Positions 9,275 through 18,228 of a stretch of DNA of 64,000 bases are shown piece after piece. This stretch comes from SVFI01 sp045643145. GTDB lineage: Bacteria > Bacillota > Clostridia > Lachnospirales > Lachnospiraceae. The stretch covers positions 1-64,000 of the forward strand of contig JAZUKG010000101.1 of NCBI GenBank assembly GCA_045643145.1. Direction: 5' to 3'. The position numbers and the translations under genes were made by a program. The stretch's first letter is position 1. Each line of letters begins with the position of its first letter. Under the pieces are notes generated by a model. That model was not told the origin of the DNA. It did no database searches and was given only the letters and a program-made list of their open reading frames with translations.

Positions 9275-11254
9275 TTATCTCTTCTTCTCATCTTCCGGAA
9301 GTTCTACACGAATTTCCTTTGTACGGATTTCCTTGCAAAGTGCATCGATGAAATCATCAAGGCTCTTCTGTCCTTCATTACCTTCATAACGGCTTCTGAC
9401 AGATACGAGTCCGTCTTCCTCTTCCTGCTGACCAACAACCAGCATATAAGGAACCTTATCCATACGAGCCTCACGAATCTTGTAACCAATCTTTTCTGAA
9501 CGATTATCAACTGTTACATCCACATCGTTCTTTGCCAGTTCTTTTCTAACCTTTTCTGCATAATCAGCATACTTTTCAGAGATAGGAAGTACACGAACCT
9601 GTTCCGGACAAAGCCATGTAGGGAACTTACCTGCATAATGCTCGATAAGCCATGCCAGAGTTCTTTCATAACATCCCATAGATGTTCTGTGGATAATCCA
9701 AGGACGAACCTTTTCACCCTTTTCATCAATATAGTACATACCAAACTTTTCTGCTGCAGCGCAGTCAAGCTGGATTGTAACCATGGTATCTTCTTTACCA
9801 TATACATTCTTTGCCTGGATATCAATCTTTGGTCCGTAGAAAGCAGCTTCTCCGTCGGCTTCTGTATATGTGATATTGTTCTTGTCCATAACGTCTCTTA
9901 AATACTGCTGTGTATTGTTCCAGTATTCTTCGTCGCCCAGATATTTTTCTGTATTGCTTGGATCCCACTTAGAAAGACGATAAGTTACATCTCCGTCAAT
10001 ACCCAGAGTCTTCATGACATAGTCACATAATTCTACACATCTGGTAAGTTCTTCTTCTGCCTGGTCAGGTCTCATGATGATATGAGCTTCTGTGATAGTA
10101 AACTGACGCACACGAGTCAGACCATGCATTTCTCCGGAATCTTCATTTCTGAACAGAGTAGAAGTTTCTGCCATACGATATGGCAAATCACGGTATGAAT
10201 GCTGTTCATTCATATATACAAAATACTGGAATGGACATGTCATAGGACGAAGTGCCATTGTTTCCTTGTCTTCTTCATCCTTGTTCAGGATAAACATTCC
10301 GTCCATATAGTGATCCCAGTGTCCTGAAATCTTGTAAAGATCTGATTTAGCCATAAGCGGTGTTCTGGTACGAACATAACCCCATTCCTTATCTTCTAAA
10401 TCTTCAATCCATCTCTGGAGTTTCATAATCATCTTGGTTCCCTTTGGTGTAAATAAAGGAAGTCCCTGTCCGATGACATCTACAGTAGTAAAGAGCTTCA
10501 TTTCACGACCTAATTTGTTATGGTCACGTTTTTTGATATCTTCAAGATGCTCCAAATATGCAGCCAGCTCTTCTTTTTTATTAAATGCAGTACCATAGAT
10601 ACGCTGAAGCTGAGCCTTGTTTGAATCTCCTCTCCAATAAGCCATAGAAGATGAAATTAATTTAAACGCCTTGATGCCCTTTGTATTCATAAGGTGTGGT
10701 CCGGCACATAAGTCTACAAATTCACCCTGATCATAGAAAGAAATTTCTGCATCTTCAGGTAAATCCTGAATCAGTTCCACTTTGTATGGTTCCTGTTTTT
10801 CCTGCATAAATTTAATTGCCTCTTCTCTAGGCATAGTAAATTTAGTCAGCTTGTTGCCTTCCTTAATAATCTTTTTCATTTCAGCTTCGAGCTTATCCAG
10901 GTCTTCTCTGGAGAATGGTTCATGCTCAAAGTCATAATAGAATCCTTCATCAATAGAAGGTCCGATTGCAAGCTTTGCATCCGGGAATACTCTCTTTACT
11001 GCTTCTGCCAAAACATGTGAACAGGTATGACGAATTGTACGAAGTCCGTCTGCATCATTTGCGGTTAAAATATTCAGTTCGCAATCTGCATCTACTACTG
11101 TTCTAAGGTCTACTACCTTTCCGTCAATCTGTCCTGCGCAGGCTGCTCTGGCGAGACCTTCGCTGATATCCAGGGCAATATCATAAACACTCATTGCCTG
11201 AGAATATTCTTTACTGCTTCCATCCTTTAATGTGATTTTCATAATACTCTTCAT
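9275..11254 (-). CDS. thrS: Threonyl-tRNA synthetase
   Basis: 659 residues, full length for a class II ThrRS. The N-terminal TGS domain (about 1-65) precedes the editing domain with HTCSHVLAEAVKR (HxxxH) and the Cys-x-x-x-His of DLCAGPH. The catalytic core has motif 2 FRNEDSGEMHGL and motif 3 near GCYERTLAWLIEHY, and an anticodon-binding domain follows. The ATG at 11254 nearly touches AAAGGA; an in-frame ATG at 11242 (MKITLKDG) matches the usual family start, so either may be used. The gene lies downstream of a T-box and a small membrane-protein gene in the same transcript. Confidence 0.97.
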   Translation of the reverse strand: MKSIMKITLKDGSSKEYSQAMSVYDIALDISEGLARAACAGQIDGKVVDLRTVVDADCELNILTANDADGLRTIRHTCSHVLAEAVKRVFPDAKLAIGPSIDEGFYYDFEHEPFSREDLDKLEAEMKKIIKEGNKLTKFTMPREEAIKFMQEKQEPYKVELIQDLPEDAEISFYDQGEFVDLCAGPHLMNTKGIKAFKLISSSMAYWRGDSNKAQLQRIYGTAFNKKEELAAYLEHLEDIKKRDHNKLGREMKLFTTVDVIGQGLPLFTPKGTKMIMKLQRWIEDLEDKEWGYVRTRTPLMAKSDLYKISGHWDHYMDGMFILNKDEEDKETMALRPMTCPFQYFVYMNEQHSYRDLPYRMAETSTLFRNEDSGEMHGLTRVRQFTITEAHIIMRPDQAEEELTRCVELCDYVMKTLGIDGDVTYRLSKWDPSNTEKYLGDEEYWNNTQQYLRDVMDKNNITYTEADGEAAFYGPKIDIQAKNVYGKEDTMVTIQLDCAAAEKFGMYYIDEKGEKVRPWIIHRTSMGCYERTLAWLIEHYAGKFPTWLCPEQVRVLPISEKYADYAEKVRKELAKNDVDVTVDNRSEKIGYKIREARMDKVPYMLVVGQQEEEDGLVSVRSRYEGNEGQKSLDDFIDALCKEIRTKEIRVELPEDEKKR

Positions 11255-11290
11255 TTCCTTTCTTCGGTTCTTTCTTCTTTATCTTATGAA

Positions 11291-11539
11291 TTAATCTGCC
11301 ATTCCGATTTCGTCATCGTCCTCTTCATCATCGTCGTCATCATCGAAATCATACTCAGCCCAGTTATTTCCACTGTCATTTCCGTTATTACTTCCGATTT
11401 GAATATGTCTCTTTGGCGAAAAAATCATTCCCAAAAGAGTTCCTGACAAAAATGCCACTGCAATGAGTAAAATAAATTCCAATGTAGAAAATTCCATCTC
11501 ATCAAATGCATCTACCAATTCATTAAGCTTTTCTTTCAT
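11291..11539 (-). CDS. Small single-pass membrane protein with acidic tail
   Basis: 82 residues, not recognised. An N-terminal helix (MKEKLNELVDAFDEMEFS) leads into one membrane segment (about 20-42), a short basic stretch (SPKRH), and a tail made almost entirely of Asp/Glu. The frame stays open upstream to 11596 into the T-box terminator, but AAAGGAGAAGGTAT places the start at 11539. It lies between the thrS T-box and thrS, so it should be induced by threonine starvation together with thrS. Function unknown. Confidence 0.75.
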   Translation of the reverse strand: MKEKLNELVDAFDEMEFSTLEFILLIAVAFLSGTLLGMIFSPKRHIQIGSNNGNDSGNNWAEYDFDDDDDDEEDDDEIGMAD

Positions 11540-11599
11540 ATACCTTCTCCTTTCAATTGTTACCGCCGACTTCGTCGTCGCTTGATTTTTCTGCAAAAC

Positions 11600-11830
11600 T
11601 ACAAAAGTCCCTTACACTACTACAACAGTAATGTAAGGGACGTATATACTACGCGGTTCCACCCTTTATTGCCCAAGCAAGGCCGCTCCATTTGATGATA
11701 ACGGAATCACCGGACTGTATTAAAGTCACTCAGAGTGGGTTTTCGTCTGTTTCAAAAGGAAATGCTTCCAGCTCCAGGCATTTCTCTCTGGCATTCTTCG
11801 CAGATTACTCTTCTCTTCAACGTTTTACCA
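11600..11830 (-). promoter_or_regulatory. T-box riboswitch (threonine) upstream of thrS
   Basis: The minus-strand RNA contains the T-box sequence at 11651-11670 (AAAGGGTGGAACCGCG core). It is followed by a terminator: GTCCCTTACATTAC (11628-11641) pairs with 11607-11620, then a U-rich tail. Upstream lies Stem I with an AGAGTAA loop element and a GAAAACC segment in which ACC is a plausible Thr specifier. Uncharged tRNA-Thr would stabilise the antiterminator and allow transcription of the small membrane gene and thrS. The T-box and terminator are seen directly; the specifier choice is inference. Confidence 0.93.
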
Positions 11831-11844
11831 TATAAACGAAAGAA

Positions 11845-12348
11845 TTAGTTCTTTCCGCAGCACTTTTTGTATTTCTTTCCGCTTCCGCATGGACATGGAT
11901 CGTTTGGATATACCTTTTCTTCCTTTACAACAGTAGTAGAAACCTTCTGTTCTTTGTAAAGTTTCTTTAATGTTTCTTCATCAAAGATATCCTTCCACTG
12001 TTCCAGGTTGTAAAGCCAGTCAGCTTCTGCTGCAACCATGTTCTTATATAATAATGCTTTGTCAAAGTTTAAGTTAACAACTGTATCTTCTTCCATTTCT
12101 TCGATTGGGTTTGCACTAACCAAAGAATCATTGATACCGTCAAGGAAACCTGTCATTGTCATCATGTCTACAGAATACTTTTCTGCGAGTTCTTTAACAG
12201 TTCCTTCTACCTTTTCATCAGGATTAGCTAAAAGTTTTTCATAAATAAGTTTTTCCTGATAGAAATATCTTTCCCAAAGTTTCTTTAAATCGCCTTTATT
12301 TGCTGTTTCAGAATAGGCCATAGCACGCCATGTTTGTAATAAAGCCAT
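11845..12348 (-). CDS. SEC-C motif protein
   Basis: 167 residues. An alpha-helical N-terminal region of about 140 residues ends in a zinc-binding SEC-C motif, CPCGSGKKYKKCCG, at the very C-terminus. SEC-C occurs on SecA but also on many small proteins thought to contact ribosomes or nucleic acid; there is no SecA ATPase here. AAGGAG precedes the ATG. Specific role unknown. Confidence 0.8.
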   Translation of the reverse strand: MALLQTWRAMAYSETANKGDLKKLWERYFYQEKLIYEKLLANPDEKVEGTVKELAEKYSVDMMTMTGFLDGINDSLVSANPIEEMEEDTVVNLNFDKALLYKNMVAAEADWLYNLEQWKDIFDEETLKKLYKEQKVSTTVVKEEKVYPNDPCPCGSGKKYKKCCGKN

Positions 12349-12434
12349 CTTAAGTTCTCCTTATCTTATCTAATTGGCAAATACGCCATATCTTTAGACA
12401 GTATATACTATTTTGTCTATTTTTTCAAATCCTT

Positions 12435-13931
12435 TTATTCCGGTTTCATCAAAAGATTTTCATTTGATACATTTCCGGCCTCGTCTGTTTTGCTTTCTGA
12501 GACTTCATAATAGCCCTCAGCTGTTTTTGTCAGAGAAATATCCTGCTGCCAGTTTTGATTGTAGCTAAGGTACGTAACAATTACATGACCCTTTCGATAA
12601 TCAATCTTCATGTACTCATAGTATGGCTTGGTTTGATCCACCTTATTATAAGAAACATATTTTTTAATCTGGAAATCATAATATTTCGCCTGAAAGTTTT
12701 CTGACAGACTTTCATCTGACTGGTTCTTGTCCATATCCAGATAATCATTGGTATAAAGCTGTCTCTGCTTTTCCTTCATATTGGCCAGCATTTCACATTG
12801 CTTATATCCATCTGCATCCAAATATTTATGATAAAAATGATTAATGGATTCTTCTCTCTTTACCTGCGCGAACTTTGGAATCAGCACTACAACCGCCAAA
12901 AGCAATAAACCGATAACAATTGCCCAGTACTGTCTTTTCTGTTTCTTTTCAAATGCATACCAGAACGGAAGCTTCTTTTGTGTAATAGCAACTTCTTCCC
13001 GGCTGTGAAGAGACTCCATATCTATATCATCCGGCCAAATCGCTTCTTTAAATTCAGCGACTGTCTGGAATCGATTAAAGGAATACAGACTAAGTGCCTT
13101 CATAATCGCATCACTTTGGAAATCCATGATGCGTGTTCTCATTTCTGTCGGTTCAAAGGTTTCCTCTGCTTCATTAATTCGAAGATAATAAGCCGGAACC
13201 GTAGCAGCAGTTACATATCGATAAAAGATTGCTGCAATAGAATACACATCTGTCGCTTCGGTAATAGAAGCCTGGGTCAAATACAATTCAACCGGTGCAT
13301 ATCCATCCTGTCGAATCGCCGGATTTTGCAGACATTCCTTGGCCAGATCCTCAATCGGATTCATAAGCTGAATCAAAATCGGCTTGTGGTCATTTGATAC
13401 GATAATCGTATCCGGCGTAATAGCTCCGTGATAAATCCCTTTTTTATGAAGTCTTTGCAATGTCTCCATAACAGGACCGAGCTGCTTCATAATATCCTCT
13501 ACGGTAAACTTTAGGCTGTGTCTTTTGAAAAAGTATTCCGTCAAAGTCATACCCGGAATATGCTCTTCAATCACATAAACCGTGCCCTTTTCCTCAAAGC
13601 ATGTCAGGATATTGGCAATTCCTTCGATCGGATAGAGCTGAATCAGCTTTTTCGCTCTTTTGAGCATATGCTCCTTCATTTCTTCAAAGGCTGCCTCATC
13701 ATACATTCTTCTGCATACGATGAAATAGTCTCTGTCCGGATTTCTTTCTACAATTGCCTTTGGAAATAATTCCTTTACAATCACATTTCTGTTTCGGAAG
13801 GTATCATACCCCTTATATGCTACCGTAACTCCATTATCAGAAATCAGGCTTTCAATACGATAACGTCCGTCACCGATGGTTTCCCTCACCTGTAAATATT
13901 CTTTTGATATAGAAGTATTCCTTCTTCTCAT
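12435..13931 (-). CDS. Membrane-anchored Ser/Thr pseudokinase
   Basis: 498 residues. A kinase-fold domain (about 15-300) keeps a beta-3 Lys (VIVKEL) and an APE-like motif (YAPVELY). The catalytic loop reads YHGAITPDT where HRDxKxxN is expected, so the Asp, Lys and Asn are all replaced. The DFG site reads LMNP. A basic linker, one membrane helix (about 331-352) and an extracytoplasmic domain of about 145 residues follow. The topology is that of PknB-like receptors without PASTA repeats. The lost residues indicate a pseudokinase or very atypical enzyme, perhaps a scaffold. GGGGA favours the ATG at 13931 over one five codons earlier. Confidence 0.82.
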   Translation of the reverse strand: MRRRNTSISKEYLQVRETIGDGRYRIESLISDNGVTVAYKGYDTFRNRNVIVKELFPKAIVERNPDRDYFIVCRRMYDEAAFEEMKEHMLKRAKKLIQLYPIEGIANILTCFEEKGTVYVIEEHIPGMTLTEYFFKRHSLKFTVEDIMKQLGPVMETLQRLHKKGIYHGAITPDTIIVSNDHKPILIQLMNPIEDLAKECLQNPAIRQDGYAPVELYLTQASITEATDVYSIAAIFYRYVTAATVPAYYLRINEAEETFEPTEMRTRIMDFQSDAIMKALSLYSFNRFQTVAEFKEAIWPDDIDMESLHSREEVAITQKKLPFWYAFEKKQKRQYWAIVIGLLLLAVVVLIPKFAQVKREESINHFYHKYLDADGYKQCEMLANMKEKQRQLYTNDYLDMDKNQSDESLSENFQAKYYDFQIKKYVSYNKVDQTKPYYEYMKIDYRKGHVIVTYLSYNQNWQQDISLTKTAEGYYEVSESKTDEAGNVSNENLLMKPE

Positions 13932-14021
13932 AAAATAGTTCCCCATTTCTTAAAACATTCCGTTTAAGTATATATTCCTTTTTGATTTTCTGCAAGTTTT
14001 GACCCAAATTTTATTTTCTGC

Positions 14022-14050
14022 TTGTCATTTTCTCATCTTTTCGGTACACT
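14022..14050 (+). promoter_or_regulatory. Promoter of the small membrane gene at 14084
   Basis: TTGTCA (14022-14027) and TACACT (14045-14050) separated by 17 bp, 34 bp before the start codon. Confidence 0.75.
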
Positions 14051-14083
14051 AAAAAACAATCAATATTACCTTTGGAGGATACT

Positions 14084-14371
14084 ATGTACAACAAAAAACA
14101 ACGTATTGCAGCACTTATCTGCATTATTTTATTGGTTCTTTTATATGTGGTGACACTGATTTGTGCCATTTTCAATTTTGACGGAAGCGGTCGTTTATTT
14201 CAGGCCTGCCTGTTTGCAACCGTTGCAGTTCCGCTCCTGGCCTGGATTTATATCTGGATGTACGGAAAATTAACCAACAAACACACCATGGCATCCTTTA
14301 CCACCGAAGATATGGAAAATGCCATTCAGGAAGCCACTGAAAATCAAAAAGAAGATAAAGAAACCAAATAG
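14084..14371 (+). CDS. Small membrane protein, two predicted helices
   Basis: 95 residues: a short basic N-terminus (MYNKKQR), two hydrophobic segments (about 8-30 and 42-60) separated by NFDGSGR, and a charged Glu/Lys-rich cytoplasmic tail. TTGGAGG with five-base spacing sets the ATG; the TTG at 14072 is part of that site. Not recognised. It is transcribed divergently from the pseudokinase and has its own promoter and terminator. Confidence 0.7.
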   Translation: MYNKKQRIAALICIILLVLLYVVTLICAIFNFDGSGRLFQACLFATVAVPLLAWIYIWMYGKLTNKHTMASFTTEDMENAIQEATENQKEDKETK

Positions 14372-14380
14372 GTATATATA

Positions 14381-14410
14381 AAAAGAACTGAGCTTTTACT
14401 CAGTTCTTTT
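14381..14410. terminator. Bidirectional terminator
   Basis: AAAAGAACTGAG (14381-14392) pairs with CTCAGTTCTTTT (14399-14410), with U-tracts on both strands. It serves the plus-strand small gene and the purA-HAD transcript. Confidence 0.88.
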
Positions 14411-14414
14411 TTTA

Positions 14415-15014
14415 CTAATTTATTAATTTACTGATTTCTAAGTCAACTTCTTCTTTTGTCGTATAGAGTACAGCCTCCATACCGACCGCTTTTGCGCCCT
14501 CAACATTTTCCAATCGATCATCAATAAACAAACATTCCGATTCTTTCAATCCATATCTTTGGCAAAGCAGACGATAAAACTCTGCATTTGGCTTTACCAT
14601 TCTCTCCCGATAGGATAAAAGACCTCCGTCCATATAGGATAAAAACTTCATATCCTCTTTGCATTCTCTCTCGATTTTAGAAGGATAATTGGAAAGATAG
14701 TAGACTCCATAGCCCTTTTCCTTTAATTCCATAATCCAAGGGATGGTTGCCTCTCTCTCTTTTATGATTCCATCAAAGTTTTTATAAAAATGACGAATTT
14801 CTTTTTCAAGCTCCGGACTATTACCGAGAAATAAATCCAGCAAGTCCTGCTCTGAATAATGTCCACTGTCTCCCAGCTCCCATACAGGGCCTTCCACAGT
14901 TGCCTTTGCTATCTTTTCACACATTTCAGAATCGTATCCCAATCCCTCGATGTAATCCTTATAGCAAAAGTCGACGCATACATTTCCTATATCAAATACA
15001 ATATTTTTAATCAT
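14415..15014 (-). CDS. HAD-like phosphatase, subfamily IA (YihX-like)
   Basis: 199 residues. Motif I is VFDIGNV, motif II YLSNYP, the motif III Lys lies in VKPNAEFY, and the acidic motif IV is FIDDRLENV. The helical cap is inserted after motif I. This pattern matches the sugar-phosphatase group that includes glucose-1-phosphatase YihX. Its ATG overlaps the purA stop (TAATG), so it is translationally coupled to purA. The substrate is unknown. Confidence 0.85.
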   Translation of the reverse strand: MIKNIVFDIGNVCVDFCYKDYIEGLGYDSEMCEKIAKATVEGPVWELGDSGHYSEQDLLDLFLGNSPELEKEIRHFYKNFDGIIKEREATIPWIMELKEKGYGVYYLSNYPSKIERECKEDMKFLSYMDGGLLSYRERMVKPNAEFYRLLCQRYGLKESECLFIDDRLENVEGAKAVGMEAVLYTTKEEVDLEISKLIN

Positions 15015-16318
15015 TATTTCTTTAAAGGACTTTCTCTGTAAATAATATCGCTTCTCTTTGGACCGTTACTTACCATAGTAATTGGGTAACCGATTTCCTG
15101 TTCAATGAATTCGATATACTTACGGCAGTTTTCAGGAAGGTCTTCATAGTTTTTGATACCTCTGATATCTTCCATCTGGTTCTTCCATCCCGGAAGTACC
15201 TTGAGAACCGGTTTTGCCTTTTCAAGCTGATAGGTAACAGGGAAGTCTGTTGTTACTTCTCCGTCGATTTCATATCCTACACAAACAGGAATTTCATCTA
15301 AATATCCGAGTACATCGAGTACGGTAAATGCTACATCGGTTGTACCCTGCATACGGCATCCGTATTTAGAAGCTACACAGTCAAACCATCCCATTCTACG
15401 AGGACGTCCAGTTGTAGCACCAAATTCACCACCGTCTCCACCACGTCTTCTGAGTTCATCTGCTTCATCTCCAAAGATTTCAGAAACGAATGCACCTGCT
15501 CCTACTGCTGAAGAATAACCCTTACATACAGTAACTACCTGCTTGATTTCATATGGTGGAATACCTGCTCCGATTGCACCAAAAGCAGCCAGTGTTGATG
15601 ATGATGTAACCATTGGGTAAATACCGTGATCAGGATCCTTTAATGTTCCGAGCTGACCTTCTAATAATACAGTCTTTCCTTCTTTAATTGCATTATTCAA
15701 GAAGAGGGAAACATCACAAACAAATGGTTCAACCATTTTCTTGTATTCCATAAGTGTTGCATATACTTCATCAACTGTCAGAAGTGGTTTGTGATATAAA
15801 TGCTCTAAAATAATATTTTTCTGTGCAATGACACGTTCGATCTTTTCCTTAAGCGGAGCTTCATCCATAAATAATTCTGAAACCTGGAAACCGATCTTTG
15901 CGTACTTATCTGAATAGAATGGCGCAATACCTGATTTAGTAGAACCAAAAGACTTTCCTGCCAGTCTTTCTTCTTCATATGCATCAAATAATACATGGTA
16001 TGGCATAACCATCTGAGCACGATCAGAAACTAAAAGCTTTGGTGCAGGTACACCTTTTTCTACTACTTCATTGTATTCATTAAATAATTTAGGAATATCA
16101 AGAGCTACTCCGTTTCCGATAATACTGGTTGTATGATCATAAAATACACCGGATGGTAAAGTATGAAGAGCAAATTTACCATAATTGTTTACGATGGTAT
16201 GACCTGCGTTTGCTCCACCCTGAAAACGTACAATAATGTCTGCGCTTTCAGCCATCATGTCTGTAATTTTACCTTTTCCTTCGTCTCCCCAGTTAGCACC
16301 TACTACTGCTTTAACCAT
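15014..16318 (-). CDS. purA: Adenylosuccinate synthetase
   Basis: 434 residues, full length. It joins IMP and aspartate using GTP, the first committed step to AMP. The N-terminal GANWGDEGKGK is the phosphate loop with the catalytic Asp; RFQGGANAGHT carries the catalytic His; GRPRRMGWFD and PVCVGYEIDG are typical. AAAGGAG precedes the ATG. It has its own promoter and a leader hairpin (16343-16359), and is followed by a coupled HAD phosphatase gene. Confidence 0.98.
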   Translation of the reverse strand: MVKAVVGANWGDEGKGKITDMMAESADIIVRFQGGANAGHTIVNNYGKFALHTLPSGVFYDHTTSIIGNGVALDIPKLFNEYNEVVEKGVPAPKLLVSDRAQMVMPYHVLFDAYEEERLAGKSFGSTKSGIAPFYSDKYAKIGFQVSELFMDEAPLKEKIERVIAQKNIILEHLYHKPLLTVDEVYATLMEYKKMVEPFVCDVSLFLNNAIKEGKTVLLEGQLGTLKDPDHGIYPMVTSSSTLAAFGAIGAGIPPYEIKQVVTVCKGYSSAVGAGAFVSEIFGDEADELRRRGGDGGEFGATTGRPRRMGWFDCVASKYGCRMQGTTDVAFTVLDVLGYLDEIPVCVGYEIDGEVTTDFPVTYQLEKAKPVLKVLPGWKNQMEDIRGIKNYEDLPENCRKYIEFIEQEIGYPITMVSNGPKRSDIIYRESPLKK

Positions 16319-16342
16319 TCTTTTATTCTCCTTTTCTTGTCA

Positions 16343-16359
16343 CGATTGCTCTGCAATCG
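16343..16359 (-). repeat. Leader hairpin, CGATTG family (copy before purA)
   Basis: CGATTGC and GCAATCG form a perfect 7-bp stem around TCT, 25 bases before the purA start and just before AAAAGGAG. There is no U-tract, so it is not a terminator. Related hairpins precede folA, glycerate kinase and lysC. Confidence 0.6.
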
Positions 16360-16422
16360 GGGCATGCAAAGAATTTCTGTTTCTTTACATTGTTATTACT
16401 GCGTGGTTAACCCACAACGAGT

Positions 16423-16451
16423 AGTATACAACATTTACATTAACAATTCAA
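16423..16451 (-). promoter_or_regulatory. purA promoter
   Basis: Minus-strand TTGAAT (16446-16451) and TATACT (16423-16428) with a 17-bp spacer, giving a leader of about 100 nt. Confidence 0.75.
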
Positions 16452-16631
16452 GAAGCATTCCTTTGCCTGTTTGTTTTCTTTTTTCTTAATATATTTCATA
16501 ATCTCTTAAGTATTAAAACACATTTTATACACACTTTATGGATATACTAAACTCATCAAAGCAAAGGAAATCCCTCATTCCTGCTTTGAGAAAATGTTTC
16601 AACTCTTTATATTTTTTCATGAATCCCTCAA
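16452..16631. other. Intergenic space between purA promoter and purB terminator
   Basis: This is the untranscribed part of the 376-bp purA-purB gap. The one clear structure is an interrupted hairpin, TCAAAGCA with TGCTTTGA (16556-16563 with 16582-16589), plus an inner GGAA/TTCC. It has no U-tract. I see no gene and no purine riboswitch. Confidence 0.5.
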
Positions 16632-16669
16632 AAAAAGAGAAGGCTCCCGATTGGGAGCTTTCTCTTTTT
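16632..16669 (-). terminator. purB terminator
   Basis: A long stem in which GGGAGC pairs with GCTCCC and AAAGAGAAA with TTCTCTTT, followed on the minus strand by TTTTTTT. Confidence 0.88.
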
Positions 16670-16694
16670 TATGTTTTAGATCTTTTATTTCATA

Positions 16695-18146
16695 TTAAAC
16701 GTTGATTTCAGCCTTTACACCTAAAAGTGCTGCATTTTTGCTAAGAACAGGATTTACTACTTCCTCGAGGAATTTTTCTACCTGTCTTGGAGCACGTCCC
16801 ACATATTTAGAAGGATCCATTGACTTTTGTAGATCTTCCAGACTCATATTGAAGTTTTCATTTGCTGCGATGAGTTCGAGAAGGTTATTGTCTTTTCCTT
16901 CCTGTTTTACATTCTTTCCTGCTTCCATAGAAAGAGTTCTGATGATTTCGTGAAGTTCCTGACGATTTCCGCCCATCTTAACTGCGTCCATCATGATATT
17001 TTCTGTTGCCATGAAAGGAAGCTCGCTCATTAATCTCTTGGTAATAACCTTGTCATATACTACGAGTCCGTCAACTACATTGAGACATAAATCAAGAACA
17101 CCATCAATAGCCAGGAAACCTTCCGGAATAGAAAGTCTCTTGTTTGCCGAGTCATCCAGAGTTCTTTCAAACCACTGAGTAGCTGAAGTGATTGCAGGAT
17201 TTAAGGCATCAATCATAACATAACGAGAAAGGGATGCAATTCTTTCGCTTCTCATTGGATTACGCTTGTATGCCATAGCAGAAGATCCGATCTGATTCTT
17301 TTCAAATGGTTCTTCTACTTCTTTTAAGTGCTGTAATAAACGAATATCATTACTCATCTTGTGAGCACTGGCTGCGATACCTGCCAAAATATTGCAGACT
17401 CTGGTATCCACTTTTCTGGAATAGGTCTGTCCGCTTACTGCATAGCAGTGTTCAAATCCCATCTTCTGAGCAATCATTGGATCAATCTTATCAATCGTTT
17501 CCTGATCGCCGTTGAAAAGCTCCTGGAAAGAAGCCTGTGTACCGGTAGTACCTTTTGAACCTAACATCTTTAATGTAGACTGTACATATTCAAGGTCTTC
17601 TAAATCCATTAAAAATTCCTGAGTCCAAAGTGTAGCTCTCTTTCCTACAGTAGTAGGCTGAGCCGGCTGGAAATGAGTAAAAGCAAGTGTAGGTAAGTCT
17701 TTATACTTATCTGCAAACTTAGCAAGCTTGTCAATTACGTTTACTAATTTTGTTTTTACCAGGCTGAGTGCCTCATTCATAACAATAATATCTGTATTAT
17801 CACCAACATAACATGAGGTTGCGCCAAGATGAATGATACCGGCTGCCTTTGGACACTGCTGACCGTATGCATATACATGACTCATAACATCATGTCTTAC
17901 CTGCTTTTCTCTTTCCTTTGCAACTTCATAATTGATATCTTCCTGATTTGCGATCAGTTCATCAATCATTTCCTGTGTGATAACCGGCTTGCCATCCTGA
18001 GAAAGGCCAAGTTCCATTTCTGTCTGAGCTAATGCAATCCAAAGTTTTCTCCAGGTTCTGAATTTCATATCCGGTGAAAAAATGTACTGCATTTCTTTGC
18101 TGGCATATCTTTCTGATAATGGGCTTACATATCTGTCGTTACTCAT
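16695..18146 (-). CDS. purB: Adenylosuccinate lyase
   Basis: 483 residues, of the longer PurB form. It splits fumarate from adenylosuccinate and from SAICAR in purine synthesis. The fumarase-superfamily signature is SSAMAYKRNPMRSE, whose loop carries the catalytic Ser; the substrate-binding segment LGATSCYVGDN and the general acid His in TLAFTHFQPAQPTT are present. AAAGGAG precedes the ATG. purA lies just downstream with its own promoter, so the AMP branch is clustered but not one transcript. Confidence 0.97.
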   Translation of the reverse strand: MSNDRYVSPLSERYASKEMQYIFSPDMKFRTWRKLWIALAQTEMELGLSQDGKPVITQEMIDELIANQEDINYEVAKEREKQVRHDVMSHVYAYGQQCPKAAGIIHLGATSCYVGDNTDIIVMNEALSLVKTKLVNVIDKLAKFADKYKDLPTLAFTHFQPAQPTTVGKRATLWTQEFLMDLEDLEYVQSTLKMLGSKGTTGTQASFQELFNGDQETIDKIDPMIAQKMGFEHCYAVSGQTYSRKVDTRVCNILAGIAASAHKMSNDIRLLQHLKEVEEPFEKNQIGSSAMAYKRNPMRSERIASLSRYVMIDALNPAITSATQWFERTLDDSANKRLSIPEGFLAIDGVLDLCLNVVDGLVVYDKVITKRLMSELPFMATENIMMDAVKMGGNRQELHEIIRTLSMEAGKNVKQEGKDNNLLELIAANENFNMSLEDLQKSMDPSKYVGRAPRQVEKFLEEVVNPVLSKNAALLGVKAEINV

Positions 18147-18228
18147 GTTTTTCTCCTTTAATGTGAATCATAATTTTCTACATATCTATATATACAATAA
18201 AAGTTTCTGTTGGTCAAACCCAAAGCTC

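Noticed and set aside
16319..16694. Purine riboswitch controlling purA or purB
   Set aside because: No three-way-junction consensus could be found; promoter, small hairpin and terminator account for the visible signals.
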